From NCBI GenBank assembly GCA_927797885.1, contig OV696605.1:1153157-1217156 (forward strand): DNA of 64,000 nt, read 5' to 3'. Of this stretch, positions 8,782 to 18,393 are shown piece by piece; position 1 is the first letter of the stretch; each line of letters opens with the position of its first letter. Under the pieces are notes generated by a model. It had not been told where the DNA came from, made no database searches, and worked only from the letters and a program-made list of their open reading frames with translations. A program made the translations under genes and the position numbers. The stretch comes from Gloeomargaritales cyanobacterium VI4D9 (lineage in GTDB: Bacteria; Cyanobacteriota; Cyanobacteriia; Gloeomargaritales; Gloeomargaritaceae).

Positions 8782-8856
8782 GTTCATTTGCTCCTCAAAA
8801 AAATTAAATTCCCAGCCCATGCAAGCAAGACCAAAGATGTCACAGTTAAGTTCCCC

Positions 8857-10278
8857 TTAACTGGATCGGGAAAGCATTTGATATTTTTGCTTAAATAATT
8901 GTTGTTGTTTTTGATGATTGACAATGGGTTGCGGATACCCTAACGCCTGTCGCTCTAAAGGTGTGATTTGATTGCTCAAAATTTGGGGCACATCCACAGA
9001 GCGCAACTCCGGCACCCAAGTGTAAATATATTCCGCTTCTGGGTCAAATTTTGCCGCCTGGGTATTGGGGTTAAAAATTCGCAAAGGACGGGGATCCATG
9101 CCCACCGAGGCACTCCATTGCCAACCGCCATTATTAGCACTTAAATCCCCGTCAATCAAATGTTGCATAAAATAGCGTTCCCCCCACCGCCAATCAATGA
9201 GTAAATCTTTAGTTAAAAAACTGGCGACAATCATCCGACAACGGTTGTGCATCCAGCCGGTTTGGTTCAACTGCCGCATCGCCGCATCTACGATGGGATA
9301 ACCCGTTTCCCCCGCACACCAGGCTTGGAAATAATGTTCGTTATTCTCCCAGGGGAACGTATCAAATTGTGCCCTGTGACTATGGGTTTCTAACTGGGGA
9401 AAGTGATACATCCCGTGTTGATAAAATTCCCGCCACGCTAATTCCTGTTGCCAGGTTACCACCGATTCATTGCCCGGAAAGTTTTGTAAACAATCCTGGG
9501 TAAATTGCCACAGGGTACGAATGCCAATCACCCCAAATTTCAGGGCGGCACTCAGACGAGAGGTTCCTAAAACCGCCGGAAAATTCCTTTGTTCCTGATA
9601 GCTATAAATCGCCGACCGCCCAAATTCTGTGAGTAAATTTTTTGCCCCTTGAGTACCCGGTTCGTAGTCCCATTGCCCTGACCAGTGAAACCCCAATTCC
9701 TGCATCGTAGGTAAGGGAATCACTCCAGCATTTTGGGCAGTTTGACGCTCTGTTTCTGTAAGTTTGGTGCAATTTTCTAACTTTGGACAGGGTGCAATTT
9801 TATTCTGTTGTGACCAATTTTTCCAAAAGGGCGTAAAAACCGTGTAGGGTTGCCCCATTTTTGTGAGAATTTCATCGGGTGAATGCAGTAATTGATCCCA
9901 AAATTGCCGATGAATAATCCCCTGTTGATTTAACGTATGAATCACCTGCTGATCCCGTTGCCGACCGTAGGGTTCCACGTCCCAATGCCAGTACACCGCC
10001 GCTTTTAAGGCTTGTGCCAATCGGGGAATGGCTTGGATGGGGTCAGCCCAAAGGATCAGTAACTCACTCCCGATTTGTTCATACTGTCGCTGTAAATCCT
10101 CTAGACATTCCCGCAGATAATAGACCCGCACTGGTGCCATATCATCCCGCCGCAAAATCTGAGGATCAAAACAAAAAACACCGACGACTTTGGGGGTAGC
10201 CAAGCGTGCCGTATGCAGACCCACGCTATCTTCAATTCGCAAATCCCGCCGGTGCCAAAATAGGATTAAATCAGGCAT
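8857..10278 (-). CDS. phrA: Deoxyribodipyrimidine photolyase (class I CPD type)
   Basis: A 473-residue light-dependent DNA repair enzyme that splits cyclobutane pyrimidine dimers using FADH-. The N-terminal alpha/beta domain starts LILFWHRRDLRIEDS and would hold the antenna chromophore. The C-terminal FAD domain contains the family blocks TWQQELAWREFYQHG, GYPIVDAAMRQLNQTGWMHN and DGDLSANNGGWQWSASVGMD. The start ATG overlaps the fabZ stop in a TAATG junction, indicating translational coupling to fabZ. Cryptochromes share this fold, but the intact repair-enzyme blocks favour photolyase. Confidence 0.93.
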   Translation of the reverse strand: MPDLILFWHRRDLRIEDSVGLHTARLATPKVVGVFCFDPQILRRDDMAPVRVYYLRECLEDLQRQYEQIGSELLILWADPIQAIPRLAQALKAAVYWHWDVEPYGRQRDQQVIHTLNQQGIIHRQFWDQLLHSPDEILTKMGQPYTVFTPFWKNWSQQNKIAPCPKLENCTKLTETERQTAQNAGVIPLPTMQELGFHWSGQWDYEPGTQGAKNLLTEFGRSAIYSYQEQRNFPAVLGTSRLSAALKFGVIGIRTLWQFTQDCLQNFPGNESVVTWQQELAWREFYQHGMYHFPQLETHSHRAQFDTFPWENNEHYFQAWCAGETGYPIVDAAMRQLNQTGWMHNRCRMIVASFLTKDLLIDWRWGERYFMQHLIDGDLSANNGGWQWSASVGMDPRPLRIFNPNTQAAKFDPEAEYIYTWVPELRSVDVPQILSNQITPLERQALGYPQPIVNHQKQQQLFKQKYQMLSRSS

Positions 10279-10715
10279 TATTCCACTAAAGAAAAGAGTA
10301 AATCCCCTTCGGCGACCAACTCCCCATTCACCATTGCCCTGCCCTGTACCTGCCCAAACCGTCCCATGCGTAAGCGTACCAAAGTGGCTTCTAAAATCAA
10401 TTGATCCCCTGGGGTCACCTGACGACGAAAACGGACTTTATCAATACCCGCAAATACGGACAAATGCCCATGCGCTTCCGGCAGTTGCATCACCACCACG
10501 CCCCCCACCTGCGCCATCGCTTCCACGATCAACACCCCCGGCATCAGCGGTCGCCCAGGGAAATGCCCCTGAAAAAACGGCTCATTGACGGTGACATTTT
10601 TGATGCCCACCGCCCGTTCCCCCGGCACATACTCCACGATCCGATCCACCAACAAAAACGGATACCGATGGGGCAATAGTTTTTGAATCCCTTCTACCGT
10701 TAAAACGTCTGCCAT
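10278..10715 (-). CDS. fabZ: 3-hydroxyacyl-[acyl-carrier-protein] dehydratase
   Basis: A 145-residue hot-dog fold enzyme that dehydrates beta-hydroxyacyl-ACP in type II fatty acid synthesis. It carries the [14 protein letters not shown] start block, the catalytic histidine in [11 protein letters not shown] near residue 50, and the glutamate in VEAMAQ. The length is typical. Its stop overlaps the start of the photolyase gene (TAATG). In many cyanobacteria fabZ sits with lpxC and lpxA; here it does not. Confidence 0.95.
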   Translation of the reverse strand: MADVLTVEGIQKLLPHRYPFLLVDRIVEYVPGERAVGIKNVTVNEPFFQGHFPGRPLMPGVLIVEAMAQVGGVVVMQLPEAHGHLSVFAGIDKVRFRRQVTPGDQLILEATLVRLRMGRFGQVQGRAMVNGELVAEGDLLFSLVE

Positions 10716-10923
10716 GCCTGCCTTCCCACGTCCGATTTCTCATCCTACACCACCCCCGTCCCCTGGGATCGCCCGCAGGGTTTATCTAAACAGGGCTAGG
10801 GAGTGTGATGCTCGTAGGGGTAGAAAAGATGGCATTGCTAATTGGTGCTATGAAATTCCCTGTAGTGATGGCCGGAAATGGTAAAGTGGTAAAAATTATC
10901 AGGGAGCTTCAAGTAAGTAATGA

Positions 10924-11024
10924 TATAGTAATCCTATTTGATTAACCAACAAAAATTTCCCAGAACCAAGGACGGGGGCGGTGCCCCTGCGACCCCTATT
11001 CCATTTTCATTTAGGATTGCTATA
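10924..11024. repeat. Repeat family B, copy 2 (101 bp)
   Basis: TATAGTAATCC start and GGATTGCTATA end, more than 90% alike by eye to copy 1 at 4447. It lies directly against the truncated end of an IS1-type transposase gene, whose reading frame runs into the repeat. The gene-free interval 10716-10923 before it holds nothing I can name. Confidence 0.8.
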
Positions 11025-11245
11025 GCATCAAATCTCTCATTAAACAACTTAGCGATGGCGTTCAGCGATAGGCTACTGACATAGAGTAACACTGTCATGA
11101 GCTTCATCCCTTTGGACTTACCGCACTCTCGATGGGTGGTAGTGAACTGATAGGTACAGCTTTTGCATCTGTATCTCTGTTTTTGGAGGATGAAGCCATG
11201 TTTGATAATGTTCTTATGTCCACGTTTAGGGTAAGCTTTTGGCAT
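11025..11245 (-). pseudogene. IS1-type transposase N-terminal fragment (InsA-like)
   Basis: The first ~73 codons encode a zinc-ribbon/helix-turn-helix head of the IS1 InsA type, with the segment HGFILQKQRYRCKSCTYQFT. The first CxxC pair expected at the N-terminus is degenerate (AYPKRGHK). After LFNERFDAI the frame passes straight into the family B repeat at 10924-11024, so the rest of the transposase is missing. No partner InsB frame is visible. It is an inactive relic. Confidence 0.75.
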
Positions 11246-11362
11246 TGGAGGCGATCCATGTTTACCACATTAATACCGTAGCATTATAAAGTTGACGCTT
11301 TCAAAACCCGATAAAGGCTGTGACCAGGGTAAAGTAGAAGGGGGTTTGCGGGGGATAGCCAA

Positions 11363-12289
11363 GTGCTGATATGGCAGAACATACGGCGACCCAGTTGCCA
11401 GTTGCGCCTGCAGTGGCGTTATTTTTATCTGAAGTTGGCCAATGGTCTGGAAATCCGGGGAGAACGGGAGCAGTTGACCGCATTGACGGTGTTGGTTTTG
11501 GCGTACTTGGCCACGCCACCGCCCCCGGTTAGCCCCAAGGAATCCCCAGGAGAATTGGTACCGTTGGGGGAGTCTCTGCCCATGCCTCACCGTTACGCCC
11601 TGGAATTTGGGGGCTTGGCACCGGCTATGAAGTTAACGCTTCAAGAATTGCATGACCTGGCCTGGGTGTTGGAGGTGGCCAAAACCCCCCGCTTTCCCTG
11701 GTGGCAACAAGGTTTGGGGTGGCTGGCCTTGGGCGCTGGGTTGGCGCTGGCGGTGATGTTAGCCCGTTTGCCCCGCCCAGTAGAGATGATGCTGGTAACC
11801 CGGCTGATCCCCCATAGCCCGGCAAAGTTAACAACCCCATTACCTAGTCCGCCACCGACCCCACCGCCTGGCTCGACGATTACGCTGAATACGGTGACGA
11901 CTCTACCACCACCTCCCCCCGCATTAACCCCAGGGGCGATTCAGACGGTTCCTTTACCCCAGTCGCCCGGGGCGATTACCTCCCCTGCCCCCCTGGTGAA
12001 AACGGCGGCTCCCCCGGAACTCCAAGGGGTGCACAATTATTTCCGCCAACGCTGGCAACCCCCCCAGAGTTTGCAACAATCCCTCACCTATCGGTTGGTG
12101 ATCACGCCCCAGGGCACCCTGAGCCGGATCACACCCCTGTCGCCAGAGGCGGGGGTATTTTTGGATCAAACCCCGATGCCGTTGGTGGGGGAAGCGTTTA
12201 TGGGTACCATCCCCAAAACCGCCAAGATTCAATTGGAATTGGCTCCCGATGGGCAGGTGCGGGTGTGGTTTGAAGGGTGGGAATCCTGA
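11363..12289 (+). CDS. DUF4335-like single-pass membrane protein
   Basis: A 308-residue protein with a cytoplasmic N-terminal domain, one membrane helix near residues 117-133 (GLGWLALGAGLALAVML), a long Pro/Thr-rich linker (roughly 150-215), and an ~80-residue C-terminal domain. The order matches the DUF4335 protein at 35266-36225, and the C-terminal domains share a pattern of the form RxxVTxxGxxxxxTPL. I therefore regard it as a paralogue. The start is a GTG at 11363; the nearby ATG at 11371 is out of frame. Function unknown. Confidence 0.6.
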   Translation: MLIWQNIRRPSCQLRLQWRYFYLKLANGLEIRGEREQLTALTVLVLAYLATPPPPVSPKESPGELVPLGESLPMPHRYALEFGGLAPAMKLTLQELHDLAWVLEVAKTPRFPWWQQGLGWLALGAGLALAVMLARLPRPVEMMLVTRLIPHSPAKLTTPLPSPPPTPPPGSTITLNTVTTLPPPPPALTPGAIQTVPLPQSPGAITSPAPLVKTAAPPELQGVHNYFRQRWQPPQSLQQSLTYRLVITPQGTLSRITPLSPEAGVFLDQTPMPLVGEAFMGTIPKTAKIQLELAPDGQVRVWFEGWES

Positions 12290-12306
12290 AAAATTACCAA
12301 AAAACT

Positions 12307-12653
12307 GGGTCTAAAGCCCCGTCCTCATGCCTACAGCACGGCTACGCCTAGAGGACGGCTTTGTACTCTACTAAGTATAGAGGTAAGGGTAGTCAACCTC
12401 TCTAAAAACCCAGTAGCCTAGCGGCTAAAAAAACAACCTAAGTTTTCTTTGGTTGGTTCAACGGTACCCTCCGGCACGCTACGCAGGGAACCGCCCCGTA
12501 AGGGGGAACGCTATGGCTTGCGCCACCTACGGAAGGGGGAGACAAGCACCTCTGGATGGGAAACCTGAAATGGTAAGTGCGCTCGTGAAACCAAGAACAA
12601 GAATCTCCTCGCTAATGCCTAACGGCACGGCTAACGCCTAGAGCGAGGGGAGT
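12307..12653 (+). ncRNA. Orphan HEARO/omega-RNA-like structured element, copy 1
   Basis: About 347 nt that match the element at 51525-51799 along the length, interrupted by small insertions. The conserved single-stranded core CTCTCTAAAAACCCAGTAGC and the segment CGTAAGGGGGAACGCT are shared. The first hairpin pairs CCGTCCTC with GAGGACGG; in the other copy the stem is CCGCCAT with ATGGCGG, so the pairing is kept while the bases change. The last hairpin behaves the same way. It ends at an ATGTCAA, as HEARO RNAs do at the start of iscB, but no nuclease frame follows. Identity as HEARO is recalled from the family; RNA structure is seen. Confidence 0.6.
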
Positions 12654-12657
12654 ATGT

Positions 12658-12819
12658 CAATTTTTTGAGTTAAGCAATAGCCCGAATGTGGTCTGGATTG
12701 ATCTGGAGCAACTCAATGTGAACCCTGGCGCACCGGTGTTAACCCTTGATCCAGATGATATGGAACTATCGGGCAACATCACCACCAAATTTCAACCCGT
12801 GACCAAATCCCCCTTCTAA
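12658..12819 (+). pseudogene. Orphan C-terminal coding remnant (about 53 codons)
   Basis: Directly after the RNA element, an open frame without a start runs through FFELSNSPNVVWIDLEQLNV and an acidic LDPDD stretch to a TAA at 12817. It has normal protein-like composition for this genome and no stop for 53 codons. It looks like the tail of a gene whose front was removed or displaced by the RNA element. I do not recognise the family. Confidence 0.4.
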
Positions 12820-12824
12820 ATTAA

Positions 12825-12945
12825 GGACACCTCTATTAATTCATGGCTATTAAGAATGACCCCCGCGTTATTGATAATTGCCGACGAAAGAATGGGACTT
12901 CCAAGCCAGTCATGTAAGTACAAAAATCAATAAATAGAGGTTCCC
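12825..12945. repeat. MITE family A, copy 2 (121 bp) with TTAA duplication
   Basis: Starts GGACACCTCTATTAATTC and ends AATAAATAGAGGTTCCC. It is flanked by TTAA at 12821-12824 and 12946-12949, a 4-bp target duplication of the same length as that of the IS5-type element. It is non-coding. This is the cleanest MITE copy in the window. Confidence 0.85.
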
Positions 12946-13011
12946 TTAAATTAATATTTTGAAAAACCCCCACGAGGAAATGTCGCAGGGGCAAGGTTGA
13001 GATCACACCGC

Positions 13012-14892
13012 CTAGGCCGGTACTGGGGTTGGGGTATGGGCCAGACTGGGGGGAGCCTGCACTTGGCTGAGCCAGTGGTGCAATTTTTCCCCCTCAATCA
13101 CTTCCGTTTCCAGAATTTCCTGGGCGATGGTTTCCAGCAGTTCCCGGTTGTGGCGCAGAATATCCAGGGCTTGCTGGTGCGCCTGTTCCACAATCTCCTT
13201 CACCTCCCGGTCAATGGCCTGCGCCGTTTCCTCACTCACCGCCCGCCGCATCTCCATCGGATTGCCTAGGAACATATTGGGTTGCGCCTGTTGGTAGGCC
13301 AGGGGACCCAGCACCTTGCTCATCCCGAAGGTGGTCACCATCCGTTCCGCCAAATCCGTCGCCCGTTGCAGGTCGTTGCTGGCACCCGTCGTTACCCGCC
13401 CAAACACAATTTCCTCGGCGGAGCGGCCCCCCAACAGGGTAGCAATCTGCCCCCGCAGTTCCTCCTCACTCTGCAAAAACCGGTCCTCCGTCGGCAGTTG
13501 CAGGGTGTAGCCCAGGGCGGCCATCCCCCGGGGAATGATGGAAATTTTCTCCACCTTCCCCGAACCCGGCATCAGGGCACCCACCAGGGCATGACCCACC
13601 TCATGGTAGGCAACGATGCGTTTTTCATTCTCATTCAAGACCCGGCTTTTCTTCTCCAAACCGGCCACCACCCGCTCCACCGCTTCGGCAAAATCCGCCA
13701 TGGTCACCTCGGTACGCTGATTGCGGGCCGCCAAGAGAGCCGCTTCATTCACCAAGTTCGCCAAATCCGCACCGGCAAACCCTGGGGTACGGGCGGCAAT
13801 TTTGTGCAAATCCACCTCGGGAGCGAGTTTCACCTTGGCCGCATGGATTTTGAGGATGGCTTCCCGGCCAATCAGATCGGGACGGTCCACCAACACCTGC
13901 CGGTCAAACCGCCCGGGCCGCAGCAAGGCCGGGTCCAGGGTTTCGGGACGGTTGGTGGCGGCCAACACAATCACCGTCGCCCCGGAAGCCTCAAACCCAT
14001 CCATCTCGGTCAACAACTGGTTGAGGGTTTGCTCCCGCTCGTCATTGCCGCCGTAGAAGCCGCTACTGCTCCGGGATTTGCCAATCGCATCCAATTCGTC
14101 AATAAAGATAATGCAGGGGGCTTGCTTTTTCGCCTGCTCAAATAAATCCCGCACCCGAGCCGAACCCACCCCCACAAACAATTCCACAAACTCGGAACCG
14201 GAGATACTGAAAAACGGGACTTTCGCCTCCCCCGCCACTGCCTTGGCTAGCAGGGTTTTCCCCGTCCCCGGCGGCCCGACCAGCAGTACCCCCTTGGGAA
14301 TTTTGGCACCGATTTTGATGTAGCGTTCCGGGCTTTTCAGGAAATCCACAATTTCCACCAGTTCCGCCTTCGCCTCGTCACAACCCGCTACATCCGCAAA
14401 GGTGACTTTACCCGTTTCCCCCTCCACATAGACCTTGGCACGGCTCTTGCTGATGGAGAGGGCACCCTGGGGGCCACCCGCACCCCGACTGATGAAAAAT
14501 TGCCAAATGGCGACGAAAATCAAGGGGGGCAAAACCCAACTCAACAAACTGCCAAACCAACCATTGCGGGGGGGCGGCACGGCGGCAAACTCCACCCCGT
14601 GATCCTCCAACCGCTGGGGCAAACCCAAATCAAAAATCGGCGTGGTCGCCAACACCTGTCCCCCAAACTCCGGGCGCAGTTGGTAACGAATTTGATTTTG
14701 ACCCACGGAAGCCCGCGCCACCTCCCCCTCATCCACCTGATGGATAAATAGGCTGTAGGGCACCTGGGGAATCTGGGGCCCCAACAACCCCGGTAAAAAC
14801 AAATTCAACACCAGAAAGCCCAGTCCGACCAGAAACAGAATGTTGCCAATGGCACGGGGGCCAGGAAGCTGGGGAGATTTTTTTATCGCCAT
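13012..14892 (-). CDS. ftsH: ATP-dependent zinc metalloprotease FtsH
   Basis: A 626-residue membrane-bound AAA+ protease that degrades misfolded or damaged membrane proteins; in cyanobacteria FtsH paralogues turn over photosystem II D1 and regulators. It has two N-terminal membrane helices (about 17-38 and 113-134) with a lumenal/periplasmic loop between. The AAA domain has Walker A GPPGTGKT at 206-213, Walker [11 protein letters not shown] at 261-270 and the SRH region with [18 protein letters not shown]. The zinc site HEVGH is at 430-434. All key residues are present. Which of the usual four cyanobacterial paralogues it is cannot be decided here. Confidence 0.95.
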   Translation of the reverse strand: MAIKKSPQLPGPRAIGNILFLVGLGFLVLNLFLPGLLGPQIPQVPYSLFIHQVDEGEVARASVGQNQIRYQLRPEFGGQVLATTPIFDLGLPQRLEDHGVEFAAVPPPRNGWFGSLLSWVLPPLIFVAIWQFFISRGAGGPQGALSISKSRAKVYVEGETGKVTFADVAGCDEAKAELVEIVDFLKSPERYIKIGAKIPKGVLLVGPPGTGKTLLAKAVAGEAKVPFFSISGSEFVELFVGVGSARVRDLFEQAKKQAPCIIFIDELDAIGKSRSSSGFYGGNDEREQTLNQLLTEMDGFEASGATVIVLAATNRPETLDPALLRPGRFDRQVLVDRPDLIGREAILKIHAAKVKLAPEVDLHKIAARTPGFAGADLANLVNEAALLAARNQRTEVTMADFAEAVERVVAGLEKKSRVLNENEKRIVAYHEVGHALVGALMPGSGKVEKISIIPRGMAALGYTLQLPTEDRFLQSEEELRGQIATLLGGRSAEEIVFGRVTTGASNDLQRATDLAERMVTTFGMSKVLGPLAYQQAQPNMFLGNPMEMRRAVSEETAQAIDREVKEIVEQAHQQALDILRHNRELLETIAQEILETEVIEGEKLHHWLSQVQAPPSLAHTPTPVPA

Positions 14893-15058
14893 ACCTTTAG
14901 GAAAACTTTGGGATCATACGCATCTATTCCCACTATAAAACCCTTGAGCACCGCTGGTTGGGGGCGGAAAACCCTACCCATTGTCGCTCCTAAATAAAAA
15001 AGGGTAGGATACAGGAGATTTACAAAACGCAACCATTTGATTCACGAGGCGTAACCCT

Positions 15059-15940
15059 ATGACCGTCGCCTACCCCCGTAAGTTTGGAGCCTGGAATGCC
15101 CGCGCCATTTTGCACCAAGTGGTACAACAGCGGGAAATTCACCTGATCACCCTCAACCGCTATCGGTTCAGCGAGCAACGCAGTTGTAAAGATTTGACCA
15201 ACCTGGTGGAACAACTCGACGGTCAACCGCCGGAACTGATCCGGGACCTGTCCCGCCACATCAGCGATGAAGCCCGCCATGCCATGTGGTTGACGGATTT
15301 GCTCTGGGATTTGGGCGCACCGGTGGGCAAACCGCCGGGCACCAGCTACATTGAACAGTTTGAAACCCTTTTGGACAGCGAAACCTACAGCCCCGGCAGT
15401 GACGAGTTTTTGATTGCTTCCCTGGCGGCGATTAATGTCACCGAAAAGCGGGGTTGCGAGTATTTTTCCGCCCATATCTACGCATTGAAACAGGCTCCCC
15501 AAACTGAAGAAAATGTGGCGATTCGGGAGACAATTGAACGGATTTTCCCCGAGGAAGCCGCCCATGTGCGCTGGGGCAACCGCTGGCTGGCGCATCTCGC
15601 CCGTAAAAGCCCCCGGCATGAACAACTGGTGAATCAAGCCAAACAACGGTACAGTGCCATTGAGCAAGCCGCCTTTGAATCGGGCATGGACATTACCCTG
15701 GGGGCGGAACTGCGGCGGGTGGAACGGCTGGTGGCGATTGCCCGTACCCTGCCCGTGTGGGAACGCCCCGGCTATCTGATGGAACGGCTCCCGTCAGCCC
15801 TACTGGCACCCGATTTGCAACGCTCCCGGATTGACATCATGCAACGGGCGTGGCAGAGAGACCCGCAGAAATTTATCGAGCGGTTTATCCCCCTGTTTCT
15901 CAACCCCAATCCGCCCGCCCCGGAACAGGTGAAACGATGA
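15059..15940 (+). CDS. Ferritin-like domain protein
   Basis: A 293-residue, mostly helical protein. The pattern SRHISDEARHAMW (near residue 65) and, later, FPEEAAHVRWGNRW (near residue 165) carry the ExxH pairs of a ferritin-like di-metal four-helix bundle, similar to DUF455-type proteins. It could bind a di-iron centre; substrate or storage role is unknown. The stop overlaps the ATG of the glutaredoxin gene (ATGA), so it belongs to the glutaredoxin-gshB unit, suggesting a link with redox or metal homeostasis. Confidence 0.7.
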   Translation: MTVAYPRKFGAWNARAILHQVVQQREIHLITLNRYRFSEQRSCKDLTNLVEQLDGQPPELIRDLSRHISDEARHAMWLTDLLWDLGAPVGKPPGTSYIEQFETLLDSETYSPGSDEFLIASLAAINVTEKRGCEYFSAHIYALKQAPQTEENVAIRETIERIFPEEAAHVRWGNRWLAHLARKSPRHEQLVNQAKQRYSAIEQAAFESGMDITLGAELRRVERLVAIARTLPVWERPGYLMERLPSALLAPDLQRSRIDIMQRAWQRDPQKFIERFIPLFLNPNPPAPEQVKR

Positions 15941-16191
15941 ACGTGGAAATTTACACCTGGCGCACCTGCCCCTTTTGCATCCGGGCAAAGGCACTGCTGA
16001 ACCGCAAGGGGGTGCCCTTTACGGAATACGCCATTGACGGGGACGAGACAGCCCGCACCAAGATGGCGGAACGGGCGGGGGGTCGGCGGTCGGTGCCCCA
16101 AATTTTCATCAACGGTCAGCATATTGGCGGCTGTGATGAGCTATACAATTTAGAACGATCCGGCGAATTGGAACGGCTCTTGCACGCATGA
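15937..16191 (+). CDS. grxC: Glutaredoxin (GrxC type)
   Basis: An 84-residue dithiol glutaredoxin that reduces disulfides with glutathione. The active site is CPFC near residues 11-14, followed by the conserved SVPQIFINGQHIGGCDEL block with the cis-proline and the glutathione-binding GG. I chose the ATG at 15937, which overlaps the upstream stop and directly precedes the first beta strand. It overlaps gshB by 4 bp (ATGA). Glutaredoxin next to glutathione synthetase is a common cyanobacterial arrangement. Confidence 0.93.
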   Translation: MNVEIYTWRTCPFCIRAKALLNRKGVPFTEYAIDGDETARTKMAERAGGRRSVPQIFINGQHIGGCDELYNLERSGELERLLHA

Positions 16192-17165
16192 ATTTTGCCT
16201 TTATCATTGACCCCATCGAGCGGCTCGACCCTGGGCATGACTCGACGGTGGCGATGATGGAAGCGGCTCAGGAGCGGGGGCATGGGGTGTGGATCACCCG
16301 CATTGACCAACTCAGCGTGCGCTCCGGGCAGACCTGGGCGAATCTAACGCCGGTGCAACTGCAACCCGTGAGCCTCAAACAGGGGCGTTACGACATTCCC
16401 CAACCCTGGTACCAATTGGGGGAACCCACCCGGCGACCGTTGGGGGAAATGCAGGCGGTATTCATGCGCCAAGACCCGCCCGTAAATACTGCTTATTTGT
16501 GGGCAACGTACTTACTGGATTATGTGCCCCCGCCAACGTTAGTGGTGAATCAACCGGCGGCACTCCGGTCCGCCAATGAAAAAATGTTCGCTCTGCAATG
16601 TCCTGAGTTGTTGCCCCCAACCCTGGTGAGCCGGGACATCGGGGAGATTCGGGAATTTATCACCCGCTACGGACCAGGGGTGCTGAAACCCTTGGGGGGC
16701 AAGGCGGGGGAAGGGATTTTGTATCTTGACCCGGCGGATCGCAACCTCAATTCCCTGATCGAACTCAGTACCCAGGGGCATTTGCCGGTGATGGTGCAGA
16801 TGTATTTACCGCAGGTTGTTCAGGGGGACAAACGGGTGATTTTGCTGGCGGGGGAACCGATTGGGGCGGTGAACCGGGTACCCAAGGGGCATGAGTTTCG
16901 GGGCAATATGGCGGTGGGGGGGCAGGCGGTTCCCTGTGATATTACGGAACGGGATCGGGACATTGCCGCCCGGTTAAAGCCCCTGCTCCAAAGGGCTGGA
17001 TTGTATTTTGTCGGGATTGATGTGATCGGCGGGTATCTCACGGAAGTGAATGTGACCAGCCCCACTGGCATTCGGGAAATTGACCGGCTCAGCGGCACCC
17101 AATTGGGGCACAAGGTAATCGTCTGGGTGGAAGAACAATGCCAGATAAGAGGCTCAAAAATTTAA
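16188..17165 (+). CDS. gshB: Glutathione synthetase
   Basis: A 325-residue ATP-grasp ligase that joins gamma-glutamylcysteine and glycine. Recognisable blocks are FIIDPIERLDPGHDST at the start, VLKPLGGKAGEGI in the ATP lid region near residue 165, GDKRVILLAGEPIGAVNR near 215, and the metal-binding end EVNVTSPTGIREID near 285. Family length. Its start overlaps the glutaredoxin stop. No terminator is evident between it and the convergent response-regulator gene at 17351; the 185-bp interval holds nothing I can name. Confidence 0.95.
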   Translation: MNFAFIIDPIERLDPGHDSTVAMMEAAQERGHGVWITRIDQLSVRSGQTWANLTPVQLQPVSLKQGRYDIPQPWYQLGEPTRRPLGEMQAVFMRQDPPVNTAYLWATYLLDYVPPPTLVVNQPAALRSANEKMFALQCPELLPPTLVSRDIGEIREFITRYGPGVLKPLGGKAGEGILYLDPADRNLNSLIELSTQGHLPVMVQMYLPQVVQGDKRVILLAGEPIGAVNRVPKGHEFRGNMAVGGQAVPCDITERDRDIAARLKPLLQRAGLYFVGIDVIGGYLTEVNVTSPTGIREIDRLSGTQLGHKVIVWVEEQCQIRGSKI

Positions 17166-17350
17166 GGACATTGTGACAACATCTGAATAATGAGTTTTCA
17201 TGCTTAAAAATCAAGGGTCGCAGGGCATCGTCCCGTATTTGGTTCCCGGTAATCTGGTTATTCCTATAAAATCATATAATATCGCTCTATGAACCAGAAC
17301 TGATAGGAGCCATAAAATTAACTCTAAATTCTAAAAATGCTTGGCGTAAT

Positions 17351-17719
17351 CTAGCTCTTTAACAGTGCCGTCACCTTCTCAATCAACTGTTCAGGTTCAA
17401 AAGGCTTAACAATATAATCCGTTGCTCCCTGCCGCTTTGCCCATTGTTCATCGAAGGGTTCCCCCTTGGAAGAGCAGACCAAAATCGGCACATTCACCGT
17501 ACTGGCATTCGGCTTGCGTAACTCCCGGATCAATTCATAACCATTCATCACGGGCATCACCACATCCGTAATCACCAAGTGGGGCACCGCCTGCTTCACA
17601 CATTCCAGCGCCTCATTGCCGTTGGTTGCCGCCAACACCGTCAGCCCCTTTTCCTGGAGTAAACCGATGATCATTTCCCGCTGGGGGGCGCTATCTTCAA
17701 CCACTAAAACCGTACTCAT
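17351..17719 (-). CDS. CheY-like response regulator (PilG/PilH type)
   Basis: A 122-residue single receiver domain. Acidic pair in VVEDS at residues 8-9, phospho-acceptor Asp52 in VITDVVMPVMNGYE, Ser in CSSKG and the conserved Lys in IVKPFEPEQL. There is no output domain. The insertion near FDEQWAKRQGATDY and the end KPFEPEQLIEKV resemble the PilG/PilH regulators that control type IV pilus motility. The ATG at 17719 precedes the conserved first strand; an upstream TTG adds four residues. The similar gene at 17802 and hmpF at 18394 support a motility role. Confidence 0.82.
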   Translation of the reverse strand: MSTVLVVEDSAPQREMIIGLLQEKGLTVLAATNGNEALECVKQAVPHLVITDVVMPVMNGYELIRELRKPNASTVNVPILVCSSKGEPFDEQWAKRQGATDYIVKPFEPEQLIEKVTALLKS

Positions 17720-17801
17720 GGGGAACCGCAATATGAATTACTGATTATATTACACCGATATTGCCCTAGATAATAACCCCCGTGGCGAAGCGAGATTAAA
17801 A

Positions 17802-18176
17802 TTAACGGCTGACCCCCCGCAGTAAACTCCGCACCGTTCCCACCAAAACCTGGGGTTCAAAAGGTTTCACCACATAGGCATTGGAACCCAACCGCTCCGC
17901 CCAGTGTTTGTCAAATTGCTCCCCCTTGACACTACACACCACCACCGGCAGTTTGGCTAAATCGGGCTGTTTACGGATTTCCCGCAGAAATTCATAGCCG
18001 TTCATATTTGGCATCACCACATCCAGGACAACCACATCCGGGCGGGTTTCCCGCAGTTTTTGGAGGGCTTCCCGCCCATCGGCGGCGGTGATCACCTTTA
18101 ACCCATCCTGGCTCAGGGTTGCCGCCATCAGTTCCCGCTGTGTCCGCTGGTCTTCCACCAACAAAACCGTCGCCAT
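17802..18176 (-). CDS. CheY-like response regulator (PilG/PilH type), second copy
   Basis: A 124-residue single receiver domain, about half identical by eye to the neighbour at 17351: Asp52 in VVLDVVMPNMNGYEFLREI, VVVCSVKGEQFDKHWAERL and the Lys in VVKPFEP. It lies upstream of the other regulator in the same direction with an 82-bp gap and is transcribed divergently from hmpF. A pair of receiver-only proteins beside a motility coiled-coil protein is typical of cyanobacterial pilus taxis clusters, though no CheA/CheW gene is adjacent. Confidence 0.82.
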   Translation of the reverse strand: MATVLLVEDQRTQRELMAATLSQDGLKVITAADGREALQKLRETRPDVVVLDVVMPNMNGYEFLREIRKQPDLAKLPVVVCSVKGEQFDKHWAERLGSNAYVVKPFEPQVLVGTVRSLLRGVSR

Positions 18177-18393
18177 GAACCTTCCCTTTACAATCTGGAA
18201 TGGTTAAACTAATTCTACACTCAATCCCGGCAATCTCAAATTAAGTCAGCAAACCTGTTATACTGGCAGTGCAAATGCCACCACATCCTGCCTCATGACA
18301 TCCCTGTTCATCATACACCGGGATACAGTCATGGCTTGGGATAAGCTCAGCTAATGTAATTTTCCTCAGAACCAGCATCTTAGGGCGAACATC

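Noticed and set aside
10934-11245. A complete 103-residue zinc-ribbon protein
   Set aside because: Its last ~30 residues come from the family B repeat, and the head matches only the start of an IS1-type transposase, so it is a truncated relic.
13282-14145. 287-codon plus-strand frame opposite ftsH
   Set aside because: His/Gln/Pro-rich composition, no ribosome binding site, and entirely inside the well-supported ftsH gene.
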